Notes: generated from the sequence alone by a model not told the origin. Positions 41,797-51,394 are shown, numbered from the stretch's first letter. The stretch is DNA of 64,000 bases from Sphingomonas hengshuiensis (GCF_000935025.1 NZ_CP010836.1:186001-250000); one strand, 5' to 3'. Translations and numbers: made by a program.

Positions 41797-42741
41797 CTAC
41801 TCCTTTGCCGAGACGAACTGCGTCGTCCCGCCGCTGCGCCGCGCCAGTTCCGTGGTCCAGCCGGGTTGCTGGGCGAGGCGGCGGGCGATTCGCTGGGTTG
41901 TCATATGGGTGGCCGGGGGCGGCGGGGGAAGGCGTTCGATGCGGCGCAGCTCGGCGCGGGTCTCGGCGCCGATCGGGTCGGCGCGCAGCAGCTCGGGCAG
42001 CGAGGGGCGGGTGCGGCGGCGGACGATCTGGAGGAAGCCGAAACCGTTGACCGTCGTCCGCTCGAACGGCTGGGGCAGTGCGGCGTCGATCGCCTCGGCC
42101 ACCGCCGCGCGCGCGGCCCTGTTCGCCAGTGTGGGGAAATCGACGCCGATCGAGCCGGTGATCCCATGCCGTTCGATCGCGCGGGCGACAGCGTGCGCGG
42201 CGGCGACCGCCAGCGGCTCCAGCGGGCCACCGCCATCGACGTCGAACAGTGTCATGGCGGGGGTTGGCGACAGCCGGAGCGCGCCGCCGGGGAAGGCGAT
42301 TTCGCCAGTGACGGCTTCGTCGAGCACTTCGGACCAGCCCGCCTGTTCGAGCAAATCGGGCTCGTGCGCGCGGCAGACGCGCACCGGCACGTCGGACGCA
42401 GTGATTCGCTCCAGCAGCGTGAGGCCGGGCATCGGTAACGCGTCGCTGGGCACCGCCTTGGGCAATTTGGGGCGACCCGGCTCAGGGATCGCCTCGCGCA
42501 CGATTCGCACCCGCAGCGGCCCGCCCTGGGTCACGCCGGGGGGAAGCGGATCGCACAGCGCCTCGCCGCCACCGTCCAGCGTCACCTTGCCCGTCGACCG
42601 ATCGGCCAGCCGCGCGTTCAGGATCGCGCCGACGCGCGCGCCGGTGCCCTCCAGTTCGATCCGCGCCTTCCAGATCGTCCCGCGCGAGACCAGGGCGGCG
42701 CGGTTCTCGCCGATCCCGGCCTCGTACAGCCACTCAGCCAA
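41797..42741 (-). CDS. Ribonuclease E/G family protein
   Basis: 314 residues from TTG at 42741 (LAEWLYEAGIGENRAALV), overlapping the maf stop by eight bases; the longer frame upstream is maf sequence in another frame. Short relative of RNase E/G: the S1-like start, ARLADRSTGKVTLDGG, and the catalytic core with LFDVDGGG holding the metal-binding Asp pair, then GSIGVDFPTL. It lacks the long scaffold of RNase E. Such ~300-residue forms in the infA-maf group are typical of sphingomonads. Confidence 0.88.
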   Translation of the reverse strand: MAEWLYEAGIGENRAALVSRGTIWKARIELEGTGARVGAILNARLADRSTGKVTLDGGGEALCDPLPPGVTQGGPLRVRIVREAIPEPGRPKLPKAVPSDALPMPGLTLLERITASDVPVRVCRAHEPDLLEQAGWSEVLDEAVTGEIAFPGGALRLSPTPAMTLFDVDGGGPLEPLAVAAAHAVARAIERHGITGSIGVDFPTLANRAARAAVAEAIDAALPQPFERTTVNGFGFLQIVRRRTRPSLPELLRADPIGAETRAELRRIERLPPPPPATHMTTQRIARRLAQQPGWTTELARRSGGTTQFVSAKE

Positions 42742-43303
42742 GCGGATAGCCCGCCGATTCGAGCAGCGCGCGGGCTTCGAACACCGGCAGCCCGACGACG
42801 CCCGAATGGCTGCCCGACAGGAAGCGGACGAACGCCTCGGCCCGGCCCTGGATGGCATAGCCCCCCGCCTTGCCCATCCCCTCGCCGCTGGCGACATAGG
42901 AATCGACCTCGGCGGGGGTCAGGCGCTTGAACGCGACGACGGTGTCGCTGATCCGGGTGCGCGCCTTGCCGTCCAGCCCGATCAGGCAGATCGCCGACAG
43001 GCAATGGTGGCGGCGGCCCGAGAGCAGGGCCAGCATCCGGCGCAGATCGGCCTCATCGGCGGGCTTGCCCAGGATGCGGCGACCGACTGCGATCGTGGTG
43101 TCGCCGGCCAGCACGATCTCATCCGCGGCACGCGCCACCGCATGCGCCTTGCCCCGCGCGACGCGCAGGACATAGTCGCGCGGCAGTTCGGCACTGCGCG
43201 GGTCTTCGTCGATATCGGGGGCGGCGATGCGCGCGGGCTCGGCACCGATGCGCCGGAGCAGATCGAGCCGTCGCGGCGACGTGGAGGCGAGGACGAGCTT
43301 CAT
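42734..43303 (-). CDS. maf: Maf family nucleotide pyrophosphatase
   Basis: 189 residues from the ATG at 43303 (MKLVLASTSPRRLDLLRRIG). Family motifs: the S-x-S-P-R-R start, VLAGDTTIAVGRRILGKP with the catalytic Asp, and GEGMGKAGGYAIQGRAEAFV. Maf proteins hydrolyse non-canonical or modified NTPs. Followed by the RNase gene in an 8-bp overlap and preceded by infA at 25 bp. Confidence 0.93.
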   Translation of the reverse strand: MKLVLASTSPRRLDLLRRIGAEPARIAAPDIDEDPRSAELPRDYVLRVARGKAHAVARAADEIVLAGDTTIAVGRRILGKPADEADLRRMLALLSGRRHHCLSAICLIGLDGKARTRISDTVVAFKRLTPAEVDSYVASGEGMGKAGGYAIQGRAEAFVRFLSGSHSGVVGLPVFEARALLESAGYPLG

Positions 43304-43328
43304 GCGCGCCCGCGCCGTGCGCGCGAAA

Positions 43329-43574
43329 TCAGGATGGGCCTGGCCCACCGCGACCGGGCATGAAGCGATAGGTGATCCGACCCTTGGTCAGATCATAGGG
43401 CGTCAGCTCGACGAGCACTTCGTCGCCCACCAGCACGCGGATGCGATTCTTGCGCATCTTGCCTGCGGTGTGCCCCAGTATCTCATGGTTGTTTTCGAGC
43501 TTCACGCGGAACATCGCGTTGGGCAGCAGCTCAACGACTTGTCCGCGCATTTCAAGCAGTTCTTCTTTGGCCAA
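43329..43574 (-). CDS. infA: Translation initiation factor IF-1
   Basis: 81 residues, slightly longer than E. coli IF-1 through a GRGGPGPS tail. OB-fold sequence: [20 protein letters not shown], then [20 protein letters not shown] and [14 protein letters not shown]. It starts with TTG ([11 protein letters not shown]), supported by GAGAGG about seven bases upstream and by the conserved N-terminus. Confidence 0.96.
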   Translation of the reverse strand: MAKEELLEMRGQVVELLPNAMFRVKLENNHEILGHTAGKMRKNRIRVLVGDEVLVELTPYDLTKGRITYRFMPGRGGPGPS

Positions 43575-43699
43575 AAATATGCCTCTCGGGTGAGCGCCAG
43601 CAAAATTTGGCGGAGCCTTTACTCTGCCGGGGGGGAAAAGGGAAGGTGGGCGGTGCGGGGGACGTGTCGTCGGGGTGCGAAAGAAGAAGGTAGAGGTTC

Positions 43700-43727
43700 G
43701 CGCAGAGGCGCGGAGGCGCAGAGGGGG
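43700..43727 (+). repeat. Dispersed repeat, copy 1
   Basis: 28 bp (CGCGCAGAGGCGCGGAGGCG then CAGAGGGG) whose exact inverse is at 44373-44400; similarity runs about eight bases further out with one mismatch. The two copies bracket the lipoprotein gene. The sequence type is a repetitive palindromic element common in sphingomonads as far as I recall. Confidence 0.8.
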
Positions 43728-43814
43728 TTCTGGCGAAACGGGCGTGGGGGCATGAAGCGGACGGGCGTTGACGCCCGAATAGCGGTGGTTGGAAACTGGT
43801 GCTAGATTGGGACG

Positions 43815-44318
43815 ATGAAGGCGTTTCCGTCCTTACTGGCTGTGGCTTGTGCAATGCCGCTTGTTGGCTGTTCGGTCGACATCGATGCAGAAAATGCTGT
43901 TGCCCGCGGGGCTTCCTTGACGGAAATTGAGAATGATGGCGAAGCCTCAGCAGTCCGGCCCGATGGTGCAGGGACGTGGGTGCTGATCACGGCCCAGATC
44001 AAAAAAGAGGATGTCGAAAGCGTCTCTCGCTGGGAAGTGTATCCCCATGTTTACATTGTCGAATGTGTTACAGGCAGGGATGTAAATGTAGGGAGCGAGC
44101 CAAAGATTGGGGGAGAGGACTTCGCAAACAGCAACGCTGTTAAAGCGCAGTTGGATGCGCAACCAGACAAGCTACATTATCAGATGCGAAGTCTCATCTT
44201 TGCCCGCAAAGGGGACTTTCAAACGCCGCAGTGTTTGCAGTTTCGAGGTGGCAGCATGCTCGGGCAGAAGATCATCGAGAAACAATTTCCCATCCGTATC
44301 GTCGGTCCGCTTCCCTAG
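43815..44318 (+). CDS. Putative lipoprotein
   Basis: 167 residues. Signal [19 protein letters not shown] has the lipobox LVGC with Cys19 as the acylated residue. The mature part has two further cysteines ([15 protein letters not shown]) and beta-strand character ([19 protein letters not shown]). No family recognised. Its codon use is less GC-biased than the neighbours', and inverted repeats stand on both sides (43700-43727 and 44373-44400), which could mark an acquired gene. Confidence 0.7.
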   Translation: MKAFPSLLAVACAMPLVGCSVDIDAENAVARGASLTEIENDGEASAVRPDGAGTWVLITAQIKKEDVESVSRWEVYPHVYIVECVTGRDVNVGSEPKIGGEDFANSNAVKAQLDAQPDKLHYQMRSLIFARKGDFQTPQCLQFRGGSMLGQKIIEKQFPIRIVGPLP

Positions 44319-44372
44319 GGCCAACTCACACCGGACCCGGCCTCTCCGCCGTCCCCCGCAGAGGTGCGCGCG

Positions 44373-44400
44373 CCCCTCTGCGCCTCCGCGCCTCTGCGCG
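44373..44400 (-). repeat. Dispersed repeat, copy 2 (inverted)
   Basis: Exact inverse of 43700-43727, 54 bp after the lipoprotein stop. Together the two could pair across the gene or serve as recombination sites. Confidence 0.8.
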
Positions 44401-44525
44401 AGCCTCTCTCTTCTGTTTGACCATCCCCCGTCTCCAGAATCGCCCGCTTGCCATCCCCCCACCCCCTCACTTACACTCGTGTTAATTGGACGGCCCATCC
44501 AGGGCTGCCACGACAGGAGCAGAGG

Positions 44526-45677
44526 ATGGCGGAGGCCTATATCGTCGCGGCGGTGCGTACCGCCGGCGGGCGTCGCAACGGGCGGTTGATGGGGTGGCAT
44601 CCTGTCGATCTGGCGGGGGCGGTGCTGTCCGAAGTCGCGGCGCGCAGCGGGATCGATCCGGCGGCGATCGACGATGTCATCATGGGATGCGTGGGGCAGG
44701 CGGGCGAGCAGGCGCTGCATGTCGGGCGCAACGCGGTGCTGGCCTCGACTTTGCCCGACAGCGTGCCCGCCGTGTCGATCGACCGGCAATGCGGTTCCTC
44801 GCAACAGGCGATCCAGTTCGCGGCGCAGGCGGTGATGTCGGGCACGCAGGACGTGGTGATCGCAGCAGGCGTCGAGCATATGAGCCGGGTGCCGATGGGC
44901 ACATCCGTCGCGGGCGCGCGACCGTTCAGCGAGCGGGTGCTCGCGCGGTACGGCGTGAAGGGGTTCAGCCAGTTCACTGGTGCCGAGATGATCGCGCGCA
45001 AATATGGCCAGGATCGCGCGATGGTCGACGGCTATGCGCTGGAGAGCCACCGCCGCGCCGCCGCCGCGGTTGAGCGCGGCGATTTTGCCGACGAGATATT
45101 GGTGCTCGACGTCGATACGCCCGACGGGGCCGTGCGCCACGCTGTCGACGAGGGTATCCGTTTCGACGCCAGCCTGGAGGGGCTGGGCGCGCTCAAGACG
45201 CTGGCCGAGGGCGGGGTGGTGACGGCGGGCAATGCCAGCCAGATTTGCGACGGCGCGTCGGCGGTGATGGTGGTCTCCGAAGCCGCGCTGAAGGCGCATG
45301 GCCTCACGCCGCTCGCCCGGATCGTGAACCTGACGGTGAGCGCGGGCGATCCGGTGATCATGCTGGAGGAGCCGCTGTTCGCGACCGACAAGGCGCTCAA
45401 GCGCGCTGGCATGTCGATCGGCGATATCGACCTGTACGAAGTCAACGAGGCGTTCGCGCCGGTACCGCTCGCGTGGCTACACCATGTCGGCGGCGATCCT
45501 GCGCGGCTGAACGTCAATGGCGGGGCGATCGCGCTGGGGCATCCGCTGGGTGCGAGCGGGACCAAGCTGATGACGACATTGGTCCACGCGCTGCGCAAGC
45601 GCGGGCTTCGCTATGGGTTGCAGACGATGTGCGAAGGCGGCGGCATTGCCAACGTCACCATCGTCGAAGCGCTTTGA
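44526..45677 (+). CDS. Acetyl-CoA acyltransferase (thiolase)
   Basis: 383 residues from the ATG at 44526 behind AGGAGCAGAGG. Thiolase signatures: nucleophile Cys89 in DRQCGSSQQA, VNEAFAPVPLAWL, the NGGAIALGHPLGASGTKL motif with the active-site His, and the second Cys in TMCEGGGIANV. Degradative thiolases cleave 3-ketoacyl-CoA. It opens a three-gene operon with an SDR and an acyl-CoA dehydrogenase, so a beta-oxidation-type pathway for a fatty or branched acyl-CoA. Confidence 0.95.
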   Translation: MAEAYIVAAVRTAGGRRNGRLMGWHPVDLAGAVLSEVAARSGIDPAAIDDVIMGCVGQAGEQALHVGRNAVLASTLPDSVPAVSIDRQCGSSQQAIQFAAQAVMSGTQDVVIAAGVEHMSRVPMGTSVAGARPFSERVLARYGVKGFSQFTGAEMIARKYGQDRAMVDGYALESHRRAAAAVERGDFADEILVLDVDTPDGAVRHAVDEGIRFDASLEGLGALKTLAEGGVVTAGNASQICDGASAVMVVSEAALKAHGLTPLARIVNLTVSAGDPVIMLEEPLFATDKALKRAGMSIGDIDLYEVNEAFAPVPLAWLHHVGGDPARLNVNGGAIALGHPLGASGTKLMTTLVHALRKRGLRYGLQTMCEGGGIANVTIVEAL

Positions 45678-45690
45678 GGGGGATTTGGCC

Positions 45691-46470
45691 ATGGATTTCA
45701 ACGGTATCGCCGCAGTCGTCACCGGCGGCGCATCGGGGCTGGGCGCGGCGACGGCGCGCGCGCTGGCGGCGGCGGGGGCGAAGGTCGCGCTGTTCGACAT
45801 GAACGCCGAGAAGGGCGAGGCGCTGGCCGCCGAGATCGGGGGCGTGTTCTGCAAGGTTGATGTGCGATCGGACGAAGAGGTCGATGCGGGCTTTGCCAAG
45901 GCGCGGGCGGCGCATGGGCAGGAGCGGGTGCTGGTCAATTGCGCGGGGGTCGGCAACGCCTTCAAGACCGTCAGCCGCGACAAGACGAGCGGCGAGATCC
46001 GCCAGTTTCCCGCCGCGTCGTTCGACTGGGTGATCCAGGTCAATCTGGTCGGCACCTTCCGTTGCATCGTCAAATCGGCGGCGGGGATGCTGACGCTTGA
46101 GCCCGGAGAGGGCGGCGAGCGCGGCGCGATCGTCAACACCGCCAGCGTCGCGGCGGAGGACGGGCAGATCGGGCAGGCGGCCTATGCGGCGTCGAAGGGC
46201 GGGATCGTCGGCATGACACTGCCCATCGCGCGCGACCTGTCGAGCGAGGGTATCCGGGTGAACACCATCCTGCCGGGGATTTTCGACACCCCGCTGATGA
46301 ACGCAGCACCACCGCAGGTGAAGGACGCGCTGGCGGCATCGGTGCCCTTCCCCAAAAGGCTGGGCAAGCCTGAGGACTATGCCAGCCTCGCGCTGGAGAT
46401 GCTGCGCAATCCCTATTTCAACGGCGAGGACGTCCGGCTGGACGGTGCGATCCGCATGGGGCTGCGGTGA
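45691..46470 (+). CDS. SDR family dehydrogenase, 3-hydroxyacyl-CoA type
   Basis: 259 residues. The Rossmann motif is TGGASGLGAATARAL (TGxxxGxG), followed by NCAGVG, the active-site Ser in NTASVAAEDG and YAASKGG with Tyr-x-x-x-Lys. It resembles the HSD17B10/type 2 3-hydroxyacyl-CoA dehydrogenases, fitting its place between thiolase and acyl-CoA dehydrogenase. Start 13 bp after the thiolase; its end overlaps the next gene by four bases. Confidence 0.92.
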   Translation: MDFNGIAAVVTGGASGLGAATARALAAAGAKVALFDMNAEKGEALAAEIGGVFCKVDVRSDEEVDAGFAKARAAHGQERVLVNCAGVGNAFKTVSRDKTSGEIRQFPAASFDWVIQVNLVGTFRCIVKSAAGMLTLEPGEGGERGAIVNTASVAAEDGQIGQAAYAASKGGIVGMTLPIARDLSSEGIRVNTILPGIFDTPLMNAAPPQVKDALAASVPFPKRLGKPEDYASLALEMLRNPYFNGEDVRLDGAIRMGLR

Positions 46471-47612
46471 GCGGCGGCTGGCGGGACGATCCCGAACTGG
46501 TCGCGCTGGGCGATCACGCCGCGCGCTTCTTCGAGCGCGAAGCGCCGCCGGAGCGGATCGCGGGCTGGCGCGAGGCGGGGCAGGTCGAGCGCGCCTTTTG
46601 GCGGCAGGCGGGCGAGGCGGGGCTGCTCGGCGCGTCGATCCCGGTCGAATATGGTGGCGCGGGCGGCGATTTCCGGCACGACGTGGTGCTGGTCGAGGCA
46701 GTGGGGCAGTGCGGCGTCGAGGGATTCGCGCTGTCGCTGCACAATGTCATCATCCTCCCCTATGTCCTCGCGCACGGGACCGAGGAGCAAAAGGCGCGCT
46801 GGTTGCCGAAACTCTGCTCTGGCGAGAGCGTGGCCGCGATCGCGATGAGCGAGCCGGGCGCCGGATCGGATCTGCAATCGATCCGCACCACCGCGATCCG
46901 CGACGGCAACGGATACCGGATCAACGGCGCGAAGACCTTCATCTCGAACGGCCAGATCGCCGATTTCGTGATCGTCGTCGCCAAGACCGATCCCGCGCAG
47001 GGCGCCAAGGGCGTGTCGCTGTTGGTCGTCGAGACGGGGGAAGCCGAGGGCTTCCGCCGGGGCAAGGCGCTCGACAAGGTCGGGCTGGATGCGCAGGACA
47101 CGTCGGAGCTGTTCTTCGACGATGTCTGGGTCCCCGCCGACAATCTGCTCGGCACCAGCGAAGGGCAGGGTTTCCGGCAATTAATGGCCGAGCTGCCCCG
47201 CGAGCGGCTGGTGATCGCAGTGGGCAGCGTGGTGACGATGCACAAGGCGCTCGACGTGACGACCGAGTATGTCAAGCAACGCCAGGCGTTCGGTCAGCGT
47301 GTGTTCGATTTCCAGAACACTCAGTTCAAGCTCGCCGAGTGCAAGGCGAAGACGGAGGTGGCGCGCGTCTATGTCGAGGATTGCATCGCGCGCCAGATCG
47401 CGGGCACGCTCGACCTGACCAGCGCCGCCATCGCCAAATATTGGGTGACCGACGCCGAATGGCAGGTGGTCGACGAGTGCCTCCAGCTCCATGGTGGCTA
47501 TGGCTATATCAACGATTACCCCATCGCGCGGATGTGGCGGAATGCGCGGGTGCAGCGGATTTATGGCGGGTCGAACGAGATCATGAAGATGCTGATCGCC
47601 CGAAGCCTATAG
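46467..47612 (+). CDS. Acyl-CoA dehydrogenase
   Basis: 381 residues from GTG at 46467 in a GTGA overlap with the SDR. Signatures: AIAMSEPGAGSDLQSIRTTA (flavin and substrate contact), RINGAKTFISNG, and the C-terminal QLHGGYGYINDYPIARMWRN with the FAD-binding glycines and RIYGGSNEIMK. The Glu of IYGGSNEIM is the likely catalytic base. First dehydrogenation step of acyl-CoA oxidation. Convergent overlap of six bases with ybaK. Confidence 0.95.
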   Translation: MSGGWRDDPELVALGDHAARFFEREAPPERIAGWREAGQVERAFWRQAGEAGLLGASIPVEYGGAGGDFRHDVVLVEAVGQCGVEGFALSLHNVIILPYVLAHGTEEQKARWLPKLCSGESVAAIAMSEPGAGSDLQSIRTTAIRDGNGYRINGAKTFISNGQIADFVIVVAKTDPAQGAKGVSLLVVETGEAEGFRRGKALDKVGLDAQDTSELFFDDVWVPADNLLGTSEGQGFRQLMAELPRERLVIAVGSVVTMHKALDVTTEYVKQRQAFGQRVFDFQNTQFKLAECKAKTEVARVYVEDCIARQIAGTLDLTSAAIAKYWVTDAEWQVVDECLQLHGGYGYINDYPIARMWRNARVQRIYGGSNEIMKMLIARSL

Positions 47613-48086
47613 CGCCGGCTCCTCCGGCAACCGGCACACATCCACCCAGTGGGCCGACACCAGCACCGCCAGCCGTTCGGGCGCGATTTCGACCGAGCTG
47701 GTCAGCGATCCCGCCGCCGGGAAGACGCTGGTGAAGGCGCGGAGCGAGACGTCGCAATAGACCGGCAACGGCGTCGCGAGGCCGAACGGGCACACGCCGC
47801 CCACCGGATGCCCGGTCAGCGTCAGCGCCTCTTCCGCCGCCACCATGCGGGGGCGCCCGCCGAACGCCGCCTTGGACTTGGCGTTGTCGATCCGCGCATC
47901 GCCGCGCGCGACGACCAGCAGCACTTGCTCGTCGACGCGCAGCGCCAGTGTCTTGGCGATCCGCGCGGGGGCGACGCCCAGCGCGGCGGCGGCCTCCGCG
48001 ACGGTGGCGGTGCTCGCGCCCTGATCGATTATGGTCAGGTCGGGGGCATGGTCCGCCAGCCATGCGCGAACGGTTTCGATCGTCAT
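47607..48086 (-). CDS. YbaK/EbsC family aminoacyl-tRNA deacylase
   Basis: 159 residues. YbaK-domain features: TATVAEAAAALGVAPARIAK, KTLALRVDEQVLLVVARGDA, the Lys of NAKSKAAFGGRPRMV, and HPVGGVCPFGL. These proteins hydrolyse wrongly charged aminoacyl-tRNAs in trans. Start at 48086 next to a tidy gap from the alcohol dehydrogenase stop. Confidence 0.92.
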   Translation of the reverse strand: MTIETVRAWLADHAPDLTIIDQGASTATVAEAAAALGVAPARIAKTLALRVDEQVLLVVARGDARIDNAKSKAAFGGRPRMVAAEEALTLTGHPVGGVCPFGLATPLPVYCDVSLRAFTSVFPAAGSLTSSVEIAPERLAVLVSAHWVDVCRLPEEPAL

Positions 48087-48135
48087 GCCAAAGCGTCTAC
48101 AGGCGGTGGCGCCGGGGTTGAAGCCCCCAAGCGGG

Positions 48136-49164
48136 CTATGCCGCCATGTCGAGCACCACGCGCCCCTCGATTCCGCCGGCGCGCATCTTGTCGAAGACGG
48201 CGTTGATATTCTCCAGCCTATCGGTGCTGACCGTCGCCGCGACCTTGCCCGCCGCTGCGAAATCGAGCGACTCCTGCAAGTCCAGCCGCGTGCCGACGAT
48301 CGATCCGCGCACGGTCAGGCCGTTCAGCACCGTATCGAAGATCGGCAGCGGGAAATCGCCCGGCGGCAACCCGTTGAGTGCCAGCGTGCCGCCCCGGCGC
48401 AGCATCCCCAGTCCTTGCGAAAACGCCTTGGGCGATACCGCCGTCACCAGCACGCCGTGCGCGCCGCCGATTTCCTTGCGCACCACCGCCGCCGGATCAG
48501 CGTGGAGTGCATTCACGGTCAGCGCCGCGCCCAGCCGGGTCGCGAGCGCCAGCTTGGCGTCATCAATGTCCACTGCCACCACGTTCAGCCCCATCGCGAC
48601 GGCATATTGCACCGCCATGTGGCCCAGCCCGCCGATGCCCGAAATCGCCACCCAGTCGCCGGGCTTGGTGTCGGTCACCTTCAGCCCCTTGTACACGGTC
48701 ACCCCTGCGCACAGGATCGGGGCGATTTCGACGAAGCCGATCTTGTCGGGCAGCAGGCCGACATAATTGGCGTCGGCGAGGACGTAATCGGCATAGCCGC
48801 CATTGACCGAATAGCCGGTGTTCTGCTGGCTCTCGCACAGCGTCTCCCACCCGCCCAGACAATGGGTGCAATGGCCGCATGCGCTGTACAGCCAGGGCAC
48901 GCCCACCCGGTCGCCCTCGCGCACATGCGTCACGCCCGCGCCGACGGCGGCGACATGGCCCACGCCTTCATGGCCGGGGATGAAGGGCGGGTTGGGCTTG
49001 ACCGGCCAGTCGCCCTCGGCGGCGTGGAGATCGGTGTGGCACACGCCGCTGGCGGCGACGCGCACCAGTATCTCGCCGGGGCCGGGGCGCGGCACCGCGA
49101 CTTCCTCGATCACCAGCGGCGCACCAAAGGCGCGGACAACAGCGGCTCTCATCGTGGTCTGCAC
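48136..49164 (-). CDS. adhP: Zinc-dependent alcohol dehydrogenase
   Basis: 342 residues. Catalytic zinc ligands Cys42 and His of [10 protein letters not shown] and PGHEGVGHV; structural zinc cysteines in [21 protein letters not shown]-binding [15 protein letters not shown]. The length and these motifs fit the AdhP group oxidising ethanol and other primary alcohols. Monocistronic as far as spacing shows. Confidence 0.93.
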   Translation of the reverse strand: MQTTMRAAVVRAFGAPLVIEEVAVPRPGPGEILVRVAASGVCHTDLHAAEGDWPVKPNPPFIPGHEGVGHVAAVGAGVTHVREGDRVGVPWLYSACGHCTHCLGGWETLCESQQNTGYSVNGGYADYVLADANYVGLLPDKIGFVEIAPILCAGVTVYKGLKVTDTKPGDWVAISGIGGLGHMAVQYAVAMGLNVVAVDIDDAKLALATRLGAALTVNALHADPAAVVRKEIGGAHGVLVTAVSPKAFSQGLGMLRRGGTLALNGLPPGDFPLPIFDTVLNGLTVRGSIVGTRLDLQESLDFAAAGKVAATVSTDRLENINAVFDKMRAGGIEGRVVLDMAA

Positions 49165-49250
49165 GGCTTTTCTCCCGATTGTTCGGGGAGGCCATGCCTC
49201 GCGCGTAGGGCACGTCCCATTGGGACAGTCCCGTATCGGCGCCGCAATGA

Positions 49251-49718
49251 TCAGCCGGGGATCGCCGTCACCTCGACCAGCTCGATCGCGTCGGCACGCC
49301 CGTTGAACGCCACGCTCTCGCCTGCTTCGGCGCCCAGCAGCGCATGGGCGAGCGGGGCGGAGAAGGCGAGGCGGTCCGCCGCCGGATCGGCCTCGTCATG
49401 CCCGACAATGTCGATCGTGCGCAGCTTGCCTGCCAGCCGGATGCGGACGCGCGAGCCGATGCCGGCCACGCCCTCCTCGGGCGGCGGGGCAAGCTGGGCG
49501 GTGGTGCGCCGGGTGTTCCAATAGCGGCGTTCGCGCTGGAGCACCTCGCGCGGCTCTTCGGCGGGCTCGGCGGCGATTGCGGCTTCCAGCGCAGCCACCT
49601 TCGCCTCGATCGCGGCGAGTCCCCGTGCGGTGACCAGGTTTGGACCCGAGGGCAGCGGAATCTCGAACTTGGGCTCCTTATGCTCCTCGTCGCTCTCGCG
49701 GCGGAACGCGACGCTCAT
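49251..49718 (-). CDS. GreA/GreB family protein
   Basis: 155 residues from the ATG at 49718, which overlaps the aldo/keto reductase stop by four bases. The C-terminal FKBP-like domain of Gre factors is clear ([40 protein letters not shown]). The N-terminal coiled-coil part is short and alanine-rich ([20 protein letters not shown]). It may act on RNA polymerase as a Gre-like or Rnk-like factor. Confidence 0.85.
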   Translation of the reverse strand: MSVAFRRESDEEHKEPKFEIPLPSGPNLVTARGLAAIEAKVAALEAAIAAEPAEEPREVLQRERRYWNTRRTTAQLAPPPEEGVAGIGSRVRIRLAGKLRTIDIVGHDEADPAADRLAFSAPLAHALLGAEAGESVAFNGRADAIELVEVTAIPG

Positions 49719-50776
49719 CCCTTGGGTGTCGTTTCGAGCGTCGAGGAGACCTTCCACAGGTCGATCGCGCCTTCGGTGGCGTGGCGATCGATTGCGGCAA
49801 GCTCCTCGGGCGAGAAGTCGAGATTGTTCACGGCATCGAGCGAATCGTCGAGCTGCGCCACCGTGCGCGCCCCGACCAGCGCCGAGGTGACACGCGGATC
49901 GCGCAGCACCCAGGCGATTGCCATCTGCGCCAGCGTCTGCCCGCGCGCCTCCGCAATCGCATTCAGCGCGCGGATGCGGGCGAGATTGTCCTCCGACAAG
50001 AGCTGCTGCCCCAGCGATCCGCCCTTGGCGGCACGGGCATCGGCAGGAACGCCGTTCAGATATTTCGAGGTCAGCATCCCCTGGGCCAGCGGCGAAAAGG
50101 CGATGCAGCCGGTGCCGAGCTCGCCCAGCGTATCGAGCAGCGACTCCTCGATCCAGCGATTGAGCATCGAATAGCTCGGCTGGTGGATCAGCAACGGCAC
50201 CTTGTGCTCGGCCAGGATCGCCGCCGCCTTGCGCGTCAGCTCGGGCGAATAGCTCGAGATGCCGACATACAGCGCCTTGCCCTGCTGGTGCAGCGTGGCG
50301 AGCGCGCCCATCGTCTCCTCCAGCGGAGTCTTGGGATCGACGCGGTGCGAATAGAAGATGTCGACATAGTCGAGGCCCATCCGCTTCAGGCTCTGGTCGC
50401 ACGACGCGATCAGATATTTGCGGCTGCCGCCGACATCGCCGTACGGGCCGGGCCACATGTCCCACCCGGCCTTGGTCGAGATCACCAGCTCGTCGCGGTG
50501 CGCGGCGAAATCCGTCGCCATCACGCGCCCGAAATTCTCCTCGGCTGAGCCATAGGGCGGGCCGTAATTGTTCGCGAGGTCGAAATGGGTGACGCCACGG
50601 TCGAACGCCCGGCGCAGCATCGCCCGCGCGGTTTCGAACACGTCGGTCCCGCCGAAATTCTGCCACAGCCCCAGCGAGATCGCCGGCAGGTCGAGCCCGC
50701 TGCGACCGGTGCGGCGATAGGGCATCCGACCGTCATAGCGTGCGGGATCGGCGGTGTAGGGCTGGGGGAAGGCCAT
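49715..50776 (-). CDS. Aldo/keto reductase, glyceraldehyde-3-phosphate reductase type
   Basis: 353 residues from the ATG at 50776; upstream codons run through the palindromic spacer and are excluded. Sequence resembles YghZ-type reductases: MPYRRTGRSGLDLPAISLGL, THFDLANNYGPPYGSAEENFG with the active-site Asp and Tyr, and CDQSLKRMGLDYVDIFYSHR. NADPH-dependent reduction of methylglyoxal or glyceraldehyde 3-phosphate is the usual activity. Confidence 0.92.
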   Translation of the reverse strand: MAFPQPYTADPARYDGRMPYRRTGRSGLDLPAISLGLWQNFGGTDVFETARAMLRRAFDRGVTHFDLANNYGPPYGSAEENFGRVMATDFAAHRDELVISTKAGWDMWPGPYGDVGGSRKYLIASCDQSLKRMGLDYVDIFYSHRVDPKTPLEETMGALATLHQQGKALYVGISSYSPELTRKAAAILAEHKVPLLIHQPSYSMLNRWIEESLLDTLGELGTGCIAFSPLAQGMLTSKYLNGVPADARAAKGGSLGQQLLSEDNLARIRALNAIAEARGQTLAQMAIAWVLRDPRVTSALVGARTVAQLDDSLDAVNNLDFSPEELAAIDRHATEGAIDLWKVSSTLETTPKG

Positions 50777-50869
50777 GGAATTCCTCTTCGGGCAACGGAT
50801 TTGCATCCGTCCTATCGCAGTCCGCGCCAACGCGCGACTGGCGCAAAGGGATGCTTCAGATTCCGTTTG

Positions 50870-51000
50870 GAAATGCGCCGTGGCGCATTTCGCGGTGCCA
50901 GCCCGCTCCCCCGCCCGGCCACCCGACGACAATATTCTAGGGGTGGCCGGGCGGGGGAGCGGGCCGGCACCGCCTTGAAATTCGCTCTTTCGCGAATTTC
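50870..51000. repeat. Three stem-loops in series (REP-like)
   Basis: (1) GAAATGCGCC-GT-GGCGCATTTC, 50870-50891. (2) A long hairpin with 33-nt arms, 50892-50924 and 50941-50973, one mismatch, 16-nt loop. (3) GAAATTCGC with GCGAATTTC, 50977-50985 and 50992-51000. The block follows the end of the suf operon (sufA stop at 51011) and may stop or stabilise its transcript, or be a mobile palindromic repeat. Confidence 0.85.
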
Positions 51001-51010
51001 CAAACAACTT

Positions 51011-51367
51011 TCAGACGGTAAAGCTCTCGCCGCAACCGCACGCGCCCTTGGCATTGGGGTTCTGGAAGGTGAAGCCGGCGGTGAAATCGTCCTCGACCCA
51101 GTCCATCGTGGAGCCGACAAGGTACAGCACCGAGGCGCCGTCGACGAAGAATAGCCCGCCGGGGGTCTCGATCCGCTCGTCGAACGGCTTGGCCTCGGTC
51201 ACATAGTCGACCGAATAGGCGAGCCCCGAACAGCCGCGTCGCGGCGTCGACAGCTTGACGCCCAGCGTCCCCTCAGGCGCCCTGGCCATCAGTTCGGCGA
51301 TGCGCGCCTCCGCACGCTGCGTCAGCGTCAGCGCGGCGGGGCGGGTGCGGGTCTTCACGTCGGTCAT
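51011..51367 (-). CDS. sufA: A-type Fe-S carrier (SufA/IscA/HesB family)
   Basis: 118 residues with the three A-type cysteines at 46, 110 and 112 (RRGCSGLAY and KGACGCGESF). Receives and hands on Fe-S clusters. Last gene of the suf operon; between it and sufT lies a 145-bp gap holding an inverted GC-rich repeat. Confidence 0.93.
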   Translation of the reverse strand: MTDVKTRTRPAALTLTQRAEARIAELMARAPEGTLGVKLSTPRRGCSGLAYSVDYVTEAKPFDERIETPGGLFFVDGASVLYLVGSTMDWVEDDFTAGFTFQNPNAKGACGCGESFTV

Positions 51368-51394
51368 GTCTTGCCTCTTGTCCGACCCTTCCGG

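Noticed and set aside
49251..50666. 471-codon frame joining the GreA-like protein to upstream sequence
   Set aside because: The upstream part is the aldo/keto reductase in another frame; the ATGA junction at 49715-49718 defines the true start.
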